Of a DNA stretch of 64,000 bases, positions 16,510 through 27,382 are shown in pieces; position 1 is the first letter of the stretch; the number at the start of each line of letters is the position of its first letter. The notes under the pieces are model-generated. The model saw only the letters and a list, made by a program, of their open reading frames with translations. It did no database searches and was not told where the DNA came from. Location: contig BGKB01000149.1 of the NCBI GenBank assembly GCA_003116975.1, positions 1-64,000 on the forward strand, given 5' to 3'. Source of the DNA: Aurantiochytrium sp. KH105 (Eukaryota; Sar; Bigyra; Thraustochytrida; Thraustochytriidae). A program made the position numbers and the translations under genes.

Positions 16510-18351
16510 CTAAGGCATGTGCTGAACAAGGGTGGCGAGAATGCCCCATGAGGCGTCGATGAGCTCGAGGTAGGTACGCAGGCGCCACATTTCAAAGCTC
16601 TGGCGGTACGTGATGTAGTCGGTATCAACAATCTCTGAGGCCACGGGGAGATTGATGGCAAATGGCCCAAAGAGAGGCGTTTCAGTGTCCTGGCGGATGC
16701 GCTTCTCGTATTGAGCCTTGGATGGTTCCTGCACCAGGAGACCGCGTACGGCGGACTCGCCCATGATGCGGAAACGAAGACGACTCGTTCCTCCGAGCGC
16801 AAGATTGATGCCACGAACAATGTTGGTGGAACGCATGACAAAGAGCAAGTCGCGAGGCAAGCTCTCTAGGAACTTATTAATGTCACCGGCGTTGACGTCC
16901 TTGTACTTGTCCTTGAGTTTAGCGCGCTCCTCCTTGGAGATGCGGGCCCCTGTTTTGGTCATCGAGTCTGCGGGCCGATATGTGAAGATGAGCGAGAGAA
17001 CGTCGTAGGCGTCCTTGGACACGCCGAGGTTCATGGCTGCAGTGCGGCCAAGGTTTGCGTCGCGGAGCAGAAGCGCTTTCCAGAGCATGCAGTAGTTCTT
17101 ACGGAAGGAAGGATCTAATCTCCTGTACATGCCATGGTCCAATACAACAACCTGATACGGGACGCCCTGTTTGCCCCCAAAAGTCTTGACGCGCTGAGCT
17201 TTGTATGCGGCTACCAGAGACGAAAGTCCCCCAGCAGACGTGAGGGCTAGAGCAGCAAGAGGCGCCGCGGGACCGATAAGCGGCGCCGCATACAACGTCG
17301 ATGCGCCAGCAACGAGCAAGGAGACTGTCGAGACGAAGCCAAAGTTGGACCACACGGAGCGCTCGGGTGCCTTGCGCACGAAGAGATTGCCTGGATGCGG
17401 GTCGCAGTGCACAAAGCCGTGAACGTGAATCATGTCACCAAAGAGCGACGAGACCGTGGTGGCAACCTCGAGAGGGTGGATTCCTTGCGCAGCAAATTCA
17501 TCCACCTTGCTGATTTTGACGCCCTCAACGTATTCCATGATGAGCATGCGTCGCGAAGAGTGCTTCCAAATGATTTTTGGCACGTATACGTCGGCACGGT
17601 TCGCGAACATTTGGCCCAAACGTTCGCTGTTGCGCCCTTCTTGGATGAAATCGAGCTCGAGGGTCATGTTATCAGCAAACGCGGGGGTGAGCCACGAATA
17701 GGAAAAGTCAGGAAACCAGTACCCGACAAAATCGGTGAGCATGCGCAAGGTGGCAAGGTCGCCGCGTGTCTGCTCTCTGAGATATGGGTATTGAACCTTG
17801 ACGGCAACAGTTTCGCCCGTCTCTCTGAGCACGGCACGATGGACCTGGGCGAGAGAAGCAGATGCGATGGGCTCGGGGTCAAAGCTGGCAAAGACATCTT
17901 CCAGGGCGAGGGGACCGAGCTCAGCAGCTACGGTCTCGCGAGCCATCTCGCTGCTCATCGACTTTGCACGATCTTGGAGAGGTGCAAGAGTATCGGTAAT
18001 TTCTTGAGGAAGGACGTGGTTCATGCTGGCCACACCCTGCCCGTACTTCGTGTACAGACCTCCGTTTCGGTTGCACACTTTGTAGAGGCGTGCGGCAGCG
18101 CGAAGGCTAAAGGCATGAAGGGCCTCCTTGTAGGCGTCCTTGTCGATATCCTTGTCCTTGCCGTACATGGTCACTTTCCAGTCGACGGCGGTGACAAAGG
18201 CATTGAAGCACGTGCGCCCAAACCGCACGAGGCCGTCGCTCCCCTGCGAGGCCACGCGCACGGCCTCGCGCGCGTCTGCGTCCGTGGCACCCACGTAGGC
18301 CACGCCCAGGCCGCTGACGCCCACGGCGGTTGACGTGAGAGCGCGCAGCAT
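16510..18351 (-). CDS. ABC1/ADCK (UbiB-like) atypical kinase, ADCK1/MCP2-type
   Basis: A 613-residue protein from the Met at 18351; the upstream open frame is low-complexity and excluded. ADCK hallmarks in order: KYGQ (102-105) of the KxGQ helix, the Ala/Ser-rich nucleotide loop PIASASLAQVHRA (161-173), the beta-3 Lys in AVKVQYP (~185), ELDFIQE (~232), catalytic loop VHCDPHPGN (314-322), and metal site VVLDHG (402-407) with DHG rather than DFG. HCD plus DHG is typical of the ADCK1/ADCK5 branch, which acts in mitochondria in animals and yeast. A hydrophobic N-terminal stretch may target the organelle. Unusually, ~75 residues, mostly hydrophobic at 336-382, separate the catalytic loop from DHG, where relatives have about ten. 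Confidence 0.9.
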   Translation of the reverse strand: MLRALTSTAVGVSGLGVAYVGATDADAREAVRVASQGSDGLVRFGRTCFNAFVTAVDWKVTMYGKDKDIDKDAYKEALHAFSLRAAARLYKVCNRNGGLYTKYGQGVASMNHVLPQEITDTLAPLQDRAKSMSSEMARETVAAELGPLALEDVFASFDPEPIASASLAQVHRAVLRETGETVAVKVQYPYLREQTRGDLATLRMLTDFVGYWFPDFSYSWLTPAFADNMTLELDFIQEGRNSERLGQMFANRADVYVPKIIWKHSSRRMLIMEYVEGVKISKVDEFAAQGIHPLEVATTVSSLFGDMIHVHGFVHCDPHPGNLFVRKAPERSVWSNFGFVSTVSLLVAGASTLYAAPLIGPAAPLAALALTSAGGLSSLVAAYKAQRVKTFGGKQGVPYQVVVLDHGMYRRLDPSFRKNYCMLWKALLLRDANLGRTAAMNLGVSKDAYDVLSLIFTYRPADSMTKTGARISKEERAKLKDKYKDVNAGDINKFLESLPRDLLFVMRSTNIVRGINLALGGTSRLRFRIMGESAVRGLLVQEPSKAQYEKRIRQDTETPLFGPFAINLPVASEIVDTDYITYRQSFEMWRLRTYLELIDASWGILATLVQHMP

Positions 18352-19514
18352 CTTCGCCGCTTCTCCTCTCCCTCGCGCGCCAGGCCTCTGCGAGCTCGGC
18401 TCCGGCGCTCGCGCTCGCCCGCTCGCTCGCTCGCCCGCGCTGCGCCTGGCGCGGTCTCGGGTCTGCTGCGTCCAGAGTCGCCCGCAAGGCAGAGAGAGGC
18501 GCAGACACAGGAGACGGACGCGCGAAGGGAGGGAACAAGGGAAGCTGGGCCGACTCGGAGCAGCAGGTGAACGAGAACGTTCTGCCAGAAGTCTTGCAGT
18601 GCTTTGCATGCATGACGTGAGGACCGGCAAGAATGCGAAGCTCGCTTGGTCTTGGCGCGATTTGGGGGAAGACGTCGGTGGCGAGAAGATGAACGAGGAG
18701 GGTGTTGAAGCTGGACGGCCTAGGATAGCTAGGCCTACTGCGAGCTGCCCAGTCTGCGTGCTTGCGAAGGACCCTTTGGCAAGACAGGGGTATGTATGTA
18801 CCAGCTGGCTGCCACTGGTGAATGAATAGTAAAGAGCTTGCTCGCTCTTGAGCGAGTCATTGTGTGTCGGCTGGGGTCCTGCATCGCGCACGCAACCTGT
18901 TTCGCGCCGTCTTCAGCCCAAGTGTTTGACTTTGCTGCTCAAGTTGCCCATCGATCTCGTCCTCGACATGTTGCCTGTGACCGTGATTGCCATTGCCAAG
19001 GCGATGTGTCACGTTTTTCGCAGTACTACTTCGTAGGAGGGCCTACGCTGTTTATCGATGCACACGGCGGGTGTGTGCAAGCACGTGCAAACGTTCTCTA
19101 TGCCCCCCCCCCTTTCCCCTTTATAGTCAAGCAAGGTTCTGCGTGTGTGACGGGTTAGAGTAGGACGCAGCGAGAGAGCGAGCACGCGAGCAATCGATCG
19201 ATCGATCAACAAACCTCGAATCAAGCGACAGTCCGCTCGTGGTGGCGTCGAGGTAGTCCCGTCTGCCTGTCGTGCCTCCTGCCGTGCCTGCTGTACTGCC
19301 GTACGAAGGGCCCTGTTTGGTGCAACGTACGCCTTGCGCACGGAGGACTTGCGAAAAAAGCATTGCGAGGTCCGTCCCGGCGCGTGCTCTTCGCCAAACG
19401 CCGGCCAACTAGCCTTTAGTGTCCTTTGCCCAAATACTGGCCACCTCAACTCTCTTGCCCGCCCGCTCTGCCGCCATCGAAGAAGACAAGTCTGAAGAGA
19501 AACTTTCAGGGCGA
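18352..19514. other. Divergent intergenic region
   Basis: Spacer between the minus-strand ADCK gene and the plus-strand Roco gene, so both promoters probably lie here. It holds an (ATCG)n run at about 19193-19210 and a C-run at about 19106. No coding frame is supported. Confidence 0.5.
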
Positions 19515-22500
19515 TGTCCACCTTGGAACAAGAAGATGATCCAGTCGCAGACGCAGTCAAGGCGATGTCCGAGGGCGAAACTAGGCTCAGGTAGGTCCAC
19601 GAATATACACGCGCAAGACGACGAGAGAGACTGATTGACACTGACGACTGCATGCAATGTATACCGACGAAACGCGACCGTAACGTATTTGGGGAACTTG
19701 CCAACCTACAATATTCTCCGTGCTGCACAAGCGCAGTCTCTGGATGAACAAAATCGGCCCAAAGGGCGCCAAGGCGCTGGCTGGCGCGCTCAAGGAGAAC
19801 TCGTCGCTGCAGGAATTAAAGTAAGCCATGGTGAGAAAAGAAGAGATGCGCGCAAGGAACAAGAAGAACTGATCAAATCGCAATGAACTTATTCTACCAA
19901 ACCAATGCACGACGCCGCAACGGTTTCGTCTTTTGTCTCTTTCATGTATCGTTCTGCGCACGTTTGTTGTTTACTGCATTCTCCGTGCTGGACAAGCGCA
20001 GGCTCTGGGATAACAAAATCGGCTCAGAGGGCGCCAAGGCGCTGGCTGGCGCGCTCAAGGAGAACTCGTCGCTGCAGAGCTTGATGTAAGTCATGGTGAG
20101 AAAAGAAGAGATGCGCGCAAGGAACAAGAAGAACTGATCGAATCGCAATGAACTTATTCTACCAAACCAATGCACGGCGCCGCAACGGTTTCGTCTTTTG
20201 TCTCTTTCATGTATCATTGCTGCGCACGTTTGTTGTTCACTGCATTCTCCGTGCTGCACACGCGCAGCCTTAGTCGCAACGGAATCGTCTCAGATGGCGC
20301 CAAGGCGCTGGCTGGCGCGCTCAAGGAAAACTCGTCGCTGCAGATCTTGATGTAAGTCATGGTGAGAAAAGAAGAGATGCGCGCAAGGAACAAGAAGAAC
20401 TGATCAAATCGCAATGACCTTATTCTACCAAACCAATGCACGGCGCCGCAACGGTTTCGTCTTTTGTCTCTTTCATGTATCGTTGCTGCGCACGTTTGTT
20501 CTTCACTGCATTCTCCGTGCTGCACAAGCGTAGTCTTAGTCGCAACGAAATCGGCTCAGAGGGCGCCAAGGCGCTGGCTGGCGCGCTCAAGGAGAACTCG
20601 TCGCTGCAGGGCTTGATGTAAGTCATGGTGAGAAAAGAAGAGATGCGCGCAAGGAACAAAAAGAACTGATCAAATCACAATGACCTTATTCTATCAAACC
20701 AATGCACGGCGCCGCAACGGTTTCGTCTTTTGCCTCTTTCATGTATCTTTGTTGCACACGTTTGTTGTTCACTGCATTCTCCGTGCTGCACAAGCGCAGT
20801 CTTTCGTGGAACGAGATTGGCCCAGATGGCGCAAAAGCGCTGGCTGGCGCGCTCAAGGAAAACTCGTCGCTGCAGTACTTTAGGTAAGTCATGGTGAGAA
20901 AAGAAGAGATGCGCGCAACAAACAATAAAGACTGATCAAATCGCAATGAATCCATCACACGAAACCAATGCGCGGCACTGCAACGATTCGTCTTTTGTCT
21001 CTTTTGGGTATCTCTGCTGCGCACGGGTGTTGTTCACTGCATTCTCCGTGCTGCACAAGCGCAGTCTTGAGTGGAACGAGATCGGCCCAGATGGCGCCAA
21101 GGCGCTGGCTGGCGCGCTCAAGGAGAACTCGTCGCTGCAGGGCTTGATGTAAGTCATGGTGAGAAAAGAAGAGATGCGCGCAAGGAACAAGAAGAACTGA
21201 TCATATCGCAATGAACTTATTCTACCAAACCAATGTACGGCGCCGCAACGGTTTCGTCTTTTGTCTCTTTCATGTATCGTTGCTGCGCACTGCATTCTCC
21301 GTGCTGCACAAGCGCAGTCTTAGTCGCAACGAAATCGGCCCAGATGGCGCCAAGGCGCTGGCTGGCGCACTCAAGGAGAACACGTCGCTGCAGATCTTGA
21401 TGTAAGTCATGGTGAGAAAAGAAGAGATGCGCGCAAAGAACAAGAAGAACTGATCAAATCGCAATGAACTTATTCTACCAAACCAATGCACGGCGCCGCA
21501 ACGGTTTCGTCTTTCGTCTCTTTCATGTATCGTTCTGCGCACGTTTGTTGTGCACTGCATTCTCCGTGCTGCACAAGCGCAGTCTTAGTCGCAACGAAAT
21601 CGGCCCAAATGGCGCCAAGGCGCTGGCTGGCGCACTCAAGGAAAACTCGTCGCTGCAGAAATTTGAGTAAGTCATGGTGAGAAAAGAAGTGATGCGCGCA
21701 AGGAACAAGAAGAACTGATCAAATCGCAATGAACTTATTCTACCAAACCAATGCACGGCGCCGCAACGGTTTCGTCTTTTGACTCTTTCATGTATCGTTG
21801 CTGCGCACGTTTGTTGTTCACTGCATTCTCCGTGCTGCACAAGCGCAGTCTTGGATCGAATGATATCGGCCCAGATGGCGCCAAGGCGCTGGCTGGCGCA
21901 CTCAAGGAAAACACGTCGCTGCAGATCTTGATGTAAGTCATGGTGAGAAAAGAAGAAATGCGTTCAAGGAACAAGAAGAACTGATCAAATCGCAATGAAC
22001 TTATTCTACCAAACCAATGCACGGCGCCGCAACGGTTTCGTCTTTTGTCTCTTTCATGTATCGTTGCTGCGCACGTTTGTTGTTCACTGCATTCTCCGTG
22101 CTGCACAAGCGCAGTCTTAGTCGCAACGGAATCGGCCCAAAGGGCGCCAAGGCGCTGGCTGGCGCGCTCAAGGAAAACTCGTCGCTGCAGGAATTAAAGT
22201 AAGTCATGGTGAGAAAAGAAGAGATGCGCGCAAGGAACAAGGAGAACTGATCAAATCGCAATGAACTTATTCTACCAAACCAATGTACGGCGCCGCAACG
22301 GTTTCGTCTTTTGTCTCTTTCATGTATCATTGCTGCGCACGTTTGTTGTTCACTGCATTCTCCGTGCTGCACAAGCACAGTCTTAGTCGCAACGGAATCG
22401 GCCCAGATTGCGCCAAGGCGCTGGCTGGCGCACTAAAGGAAAACACGTCGCTGCAGGAATTACAGTAAGTCATGGTGAGAAAAGAAGAAATGCGCGCAAG

Positions 22501-25500
22501 GAACAAGAAGAACTGATCAAATCGCAATGAACTTATTCTACCAAACCAATGCACGGCGCCGCAACGGTTTCGTCTTTTGTCTCTTTCATGTATCGTTGCT
22601 GCGCACGTTTGTTGTTCACTGCATTCTCCGTGCTGCACAAGCGCAGTCTTAGTCGCAACGAAATCGGCACAGAGGGCGCCAAGGCGCTGGCTGGCGCACT
22701 CAAGGAGAACACGTCGCTGCAGAAACTTGAGTAAGTCATGGTGAGAAAAGAAGTGATGCGCGCAAGGAACAAGAAGAACTGATCAAATCGCAATGAACTT
22801 ATTCTACCAAACCAATGCACGGCGCCGCAACGGTTTCGTCTTTTGTCTCTTTCATGTATCGTTGCTGCGCACGTTTGTTGTTCACTGTATTCTCCGTGCT
22901 GCACAAGCGCAGTGTCTCGGATAACAAGATTGGCCCCGATGGCGCCAAGGCGCTGGCTGGCGCGCTCAAAGAAAACTCCTGTAGGCTAGAATGGCTAGAG
23001 TACGTCCGTCACAATAAGACCGATGCTGGAAAGGCGCCATTGAGTTTTTACTGACGTGAAATATGCCACAACTAAGGATTTTGGGAAACGATATCCGTGA
23101 TGAGGGTGCACAAGCTTTAGCCTCTGCACTTGAGACCAATGACATCCTTCGAGAGCTTTCGTACGTTTCGACAGCTCACAAAGCTCGAGCATTGTACAAT
23201 TGGCAAACTCTAACATGACTATCACCGAACAGTCTTTCCGAATATGAAGTCTCACCTGAGATTCTAGCTCGCATCAAGGGTCGGGTCGCGCGTGTGGAAA
23301 GCGAAGTACGCGATATCAGTGCAGCAGCACAAGAAGCACTCAAGGCCAACGAAAAGGTGCGCTGGGGTCGCGCAAAACTCATGGTCGTGGGCAATGCCGC
23401 TGCGGGCAAGACTTCGACGATCCGGACGCTTCTGAATCAGCCATTCAATCCGAGTCATGACTCGACGATTGGTGTGCAGCTCACTCTTATGCGCACACGC
23501 GACTGGAAAGAGCGCATGCATCTTGGTGACGCTGATCTCGGCGAGCAGTTTGCCAAATACAAATACCGCAGGCAAAGCGTTGTCAAGCGTGTCTCTCGAC
23601 GCATGTCTGAGCTTGGATCTCTAGTGTCTGAGTCGCGGGTGTCTGAGTCTCGGAAGTATGGGTCTCGGGTGTCTGAGTCTCAGGTGTCAGAGTCTCGGTT
23701 ATCTGAGACGCGAAAGTCTGTTAAACATCGTGCATCGATGCGGTTCAACGACGAGAACATTGCAAAGGCTAATCGCACATCGCTTCGCCTCCGAGTGAAG
23801 AAGCAAGCGGGGAAGCCAGACGAGGAAGTCAGCTTCACGATCTGGGACTATGGCGGCCAAGAGGTCTTTTATGCCTTGCACCATTTATTTCTGACACAAT
23901 ACGGCGTTTACGTGCTCGTTTTTGATATGCGCGAGGTGCTGGGCAAGGATCGTTTTGCGGAAGTTCTCAATGAGGAGGAGTTTGAGAACCTCGCGTCCCA
24001 AGAAGATGCTTTAAACACACTTCGTTTCTGGATTGACTCTATTCGTCTACACGCGCCGAGCGTCAACGTTGCGCTCGTGGGGACATACTTGGACCAGGTA
24101 CCAGACCCGAACGATCATGATGTGATTCACGAGACGCTAAAGGCCACGGTGCTGAAAGGCCTCGGTGGGAAGCCAGCTGTGGTTCGGAACAGCAAGGCAC
24201 GGCTTCACTTTTTCCCCATCGACAACACTGAGCGGCCAACACGGGCCGGCGCGAGCAAGCTCTCCGTCCAATCGAAAATTCTTAGAAAGCTTGGCTTCCG
24301 GCGAGCTACGGTTCAGAAGGAGGGAGCAATGGGTGGTGCATCTTTGATCGACAACGCTGATGGGAATGGTGTTGGCGCACGTGTTGCGGATCTTCGCACG
24401 GCCTTGTCAAAGTCTGTGGCAGACAAGGCCTTTATTAAGGACAGGGTTCCGTTGCGATGGTCTTACTGCCTGGACCACCTGCTTTCGCGAGACGAGGATC
24501 ACTTACCGCTGAATTTGGTGGAAAAAATTGCCGAAGATGACTGCCACATTTCCGGAGACGACGTACATAAGATGCTTAAGTACATGCATGAACTAGGCGT
24601 GCTAGTATATCTGACAACGGGCCAGAATGACGCGTTGCGCCAGATTGTGGTGATCCGCCCACAGTGGTTGCTGGACACGCTTTCGCGCGTCATTTGCGAT
24701 CCAGATGTGGGCCATATGAGAGAGCACAAGAAGAAACTGCTGTATCACACTGACGATGGCAATGAGGAGGAACTTCCGGTTGAGCTTGAGGATGCGCTCG
24801 ACGAGTGGGCAGACCGTGGAGTTGCAAGCCGTGATCTGCTGGAATGGCTATGGCAGCGTGAGCCGATCGACTACCTAACGGCTTTGATGAACTCAATGTT
24901 GCTGGCATGTCCGAGTCCCTGGATCGGAAATGGGGATGAAGAAGGCGCGCTCCTGATACCCAGTCTCTTGCGTGGTGTCGATGACGCTACCCGAGAGGAG
25001 GCTCTTCGTGGTCTGGGCGATCAACGTGCTTTAGCTTACATTGAGTTTGCGGTTCTCCCGCAAGGCGTTTTCCAGCGCCTCATTGCCAGCGTTGTGCAAA
25101 GTCTCCCCGTGGCAATTGCTGTTGGTCGGCATGGCGTCTTTTCGGACTTTGCAAGCATGGAGTTCGATGGCGTGGGCGTGATTTTGGAGACGAGTGGCAA
25201 CCGGGTAATGCTCTACTTTGAGAGACTAGCAGAAAGAAGCCTGACGAATCACGTCAGCATTCTCAAGCGGAGTCTGGAGACTATCAACTCGTCTTTCATG
25301 AAGGGTAATCTTGACCCAGAGCTTTTCGTCAGTTCCGACGGTACAGATCGCGAGACCGCTTGCGCGTCGGTGCGAGCAATCGACCAAGCTATCGACCAAG
25401 CCGCAAGCGACGTTACTTCGCGTGGCCTCAGAACGCTGCCTTTGACATCGTTTGCACTCTTCATCGAGAGCAGCGAAGCGGCAAAGTTTTTGCTTAGCTC

Positions 25501-25990
25501 CGACAGGCCGTTTGACGTTTTCCTGTCGCATGCTTGGGGCGAAGACAATGAGACGCATCGAAAAGTGAAAGCCGTGGCTGACGCTCTCGAGGGTCGCGGC
25601 ATCAAGTGCTGGCTCGACGAGTCGAATATTGGGTCGGATGTTCTCAAGTCAATGGCTGATGGCATCGATCAGTCCAAAGCGGTTGTCGTCTTTGTGACAC
25701 AAACGTACATGGACAACGTCAACAAGGAGAGGACGATACCAGACAATTGCCGCACGGAGTTTTACCACGCGTTGCACACGCACGGGCCGGCCAACATGAT
25801 TCCGTGCGTACTGGAGCCCGGCTTGGACTCGACACACTCATGGACGGGAGTTTTTCATGCCGGCTGGAGTGGCGAGCCGCTGTTTGTCCGAATGTTGAAT
25901 GGCGCTGAGTCCTCGTCAGAGGTCGACGATCTTGTGTGGGCGATCCAGAAAGTTCTCGACTCGCAGGAAGACGCAGCGAGGTGTTCCTAG
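19515..25990 (+). CDS. LRR-Roc-COR-TIR protein (Roco GTPase with C-terminal TIR), 16 exons
   Basis: Exons: 19515-19591, 19737-19820, 20002-20085, 20268-20351, 20534-20617, 20800-20883, 21065-21148, 21318-21401, 21583-21666, 21849-21932, 22115-22198, 22381-22464, 22647-22730, 22913-22999, 23077-23160, 23233-25990. All introns are GT-AG and phase 2. The join gives 4,014 nt, 1,337 residues, with no internal stop. Residues 1-26 form a leader; 14 RI-type LRRs of 28 residues follow (LSRNEIGPDGAKALAGALKE type). Roc: P-loop GNAAAGKTS (472-480), WDYGGQ (623-628), VGTYLDQ (~700). COR spans about 800-1165. TIR starts at FDVFLSHAW (1179) and continues GIKCWLDESNIGSD; Glu1261 in NCRTEF sits at the NADase-Glu position. 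Family knowledge suggests a nucleotide-switched sensor whose TIR signals or cleaves NAD+. The ligand is unknown. Exon 1 is supported by Met, phase and LRR continuity only. Confidence 0.9.
19737..22999 (+). repeat. Tandem exon-intron units of the Roco LRR region (~266 bp each)
   Basis: Thirteen consecutive LRR exons (twelve of 84 nt and a final one of 87 nt) are separated by introns of 181-182 nt, except one of 169 nt (21149-21317) that lost about 13 nt near its 3' end. Intron sequence is nearly as conserved as exon sequence throughout: GTAAGTCATGG at the donor, CACAAGCGCAG at most acceptors. The first LRR follows a 145-nt intron that shares only the 3' part of the unit. The last LRR exon (23077-23160) has unrelated flanking introns of 77 and 72 nt and probably marks the ancestral end. 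Confidence 0.95.
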
Positions 25991-27031
25991 ACAGGCCTTT
26001 TGAGGAGGCCGGGGCGAAGGCTGAAGGCCCGGGTCTCCCCGGCCAAGCTCAAGATTTAGAGAAAAGACCAAGATTAAGACAAACGACCAAGATTATGACA
26101 AAAGACCAAGACCAAACCAAGACTAAGACCAAGATCAGCTTAAGACTAAGACCAAGACCAACACCAAAGCAGAAGAAATATGTTACAACTTTTTCTTTCT
26201 CACCCCCCTTCAAGTCTAGTTATCGTTCGCACCAACACTCATCCCGCTCCTTGAGCGCGGACCTTTCTTCCCCCCCCCCCCTCTGCGTACTCCACCACCT
26301 TGCCCCTTCACCACTCTCTCCCTCCTCCACTTACCCTTCGCCTCCTCCTTCTCCCGCGCTCTCTGCGCAACCCTTTTTTCCCCTCCGTGTGCGCAACCCC
26401 TTTCGTGCCCTAACCCTAGCTCCCGGTGCGGCGCGCGGGGTGTCCGGGGAACGCGGGGCTCCTCTGCCCCGAGGCATTGCGTGGCTGCGGCGGGGCGGCT
26501 GCTTGCAAGTGCAGAATGGCGGGTTGCAAGTGGAGAATGGCGGCGTGCAAGGGGCCCCCCGCGGCGCCACACAGGGCGGGCAAGGGGCGCAGCAGGGAGA
26601 AGGCGCGCAAGCAGGCGCAGAGAGAGAGCGCGCAGACCAGACCCCGGAGCAGAGCGGCAGAGCGGCAGCCGAGGTAGGTGCGGCCGGCAGGAGCGCGGCG
26701 GGCGCGCGGCGGGCGCGGGCGCGCGGCGGGAGGCCGGAGCCCGCGCGAGATCGGGACGGCCCGCGGCGACGTGCGCGAAGCGGCGGAGAGCGGCCTCGCG
26801 AGATGGATGGGTGGATGGAGGCGGATGGAATGGATGAGCACGCCAGGGCCAGCCAGCCAGCCAGCCAGCCAGCCAAGCTTGGCGCGACGGCTGGCCGGCC
26901 GGCAGGGCAGGGCGAGGGAGGGAGGAGGAGACGCGGAGAAAGCAGGAAGGGAGAGGCTGACGATTGAGGACGTGCTTGATGGAACGATTGAACAGGTTTT
27001 AGTACCGTAGGAAAGGAAGCGGCTCGTCAAA
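25991..27031. other. Intergenic with imperfect ACCAAG-type repeats; 5' region of eL34
   Basis: About 26050-26170 carries many imperfect copies of an AAGACCAAG-like word. A CT-rich tract follows (26200-26400), then a very GC-rich region with GGCGGGCG words and CCAG repeats at about 26855. An open frame across much of it is repeat-derived. The 3' part is the probable promoter and 5' UTR of the eL34 gene. Confidence 0.5.
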
Positions 27032-27382
27032 ATGACCAAGGACATCCGTATCACATACCGCCGGCGGCATGCGTACCGCACGCGGTCCAACAAGGTCAAG
27101 GCCGTGAAGACCCCCGGTGGCCGCCTGGTCGCCAAGTACATCGCCAAGCGCGGCTCCGTCCCCAAGTGCGGTGACTGCAAGGTCGAGCTCAAGGGCCTCA
27201 AGGCCATCCGCCCCAAGGACCTCCAGAAGGTCTCCCAGCGCCAGAAGACTGTCACCCGTGCCTACGGTGGCTCCCGCTGCGCCCAGTGCGTCCGCAACCG
27301 CATCGTCCGCGCCTTTTTGATTGAGGAGCAGAAGATTGTCAAGCGGGTTGTCGCCCAGCGACAGCAGAAGAGCAAGAAGTAA
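27032..27382 (+). CDS. RPL34: 60S ribosomal protein eL34
   Basis: A 116-residue cytosolic ribosomal protein. The N-terminus ITYRRRHAYRTRSNKV and the internal RAYGGSRCAQCVRNRIVRAF, then LIEEQKIV, match eL34 strongly. The zinc-type Cys pairs are CGDC (about 46-49) and CAQC (about 83-86). The length equals that of usual eL34 proteins. The start context (TCAAAATGACC) is favourable. The extended basic start MTKDI replaces the usual short leader. Strong C-ending codon preference fits a highly expressed gene. Confidence 0.97.
   Translation: MTKDIRITYRRRHAYRTRSNKVKAVKTPGGRLVAKYIAKRGSVPKCGDCKVELKGLKAIRPKDLQKVSQRQKTVTRAYGGSRCAQCVRNRIVRAFLIEEQKIVKRVVAQRQQKSKK

Noticed and set aside
19515..22999. The 266-bp repeat as a CRISPR-like or satellite array
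   Set aside because: Each unit encodes one in-frame LRR flanked by splice sites; repeat and spacer lengths do not fit CRISPR.
19883..23054. Repeated ~61-105-codon frames such as MHGAATVSSFVSFMYRCC... on the plus strand and similar minus-strand frames
   Set aside because: They read through the repeated Roco introns. The GT-AG exon chain explains the real coding parts exactly.
26405..26416. CTAACCCTA as a telomeric trace
   Set aside because: A single copy only, in a GC-rich promoter region.
25936..26967. A 343-codon frame between the Roco and eL34 genes
   Set aside because: Built from ACCAAG-type repeats and GC-rich sequence and overlapping the Roco 3' end; no domain.
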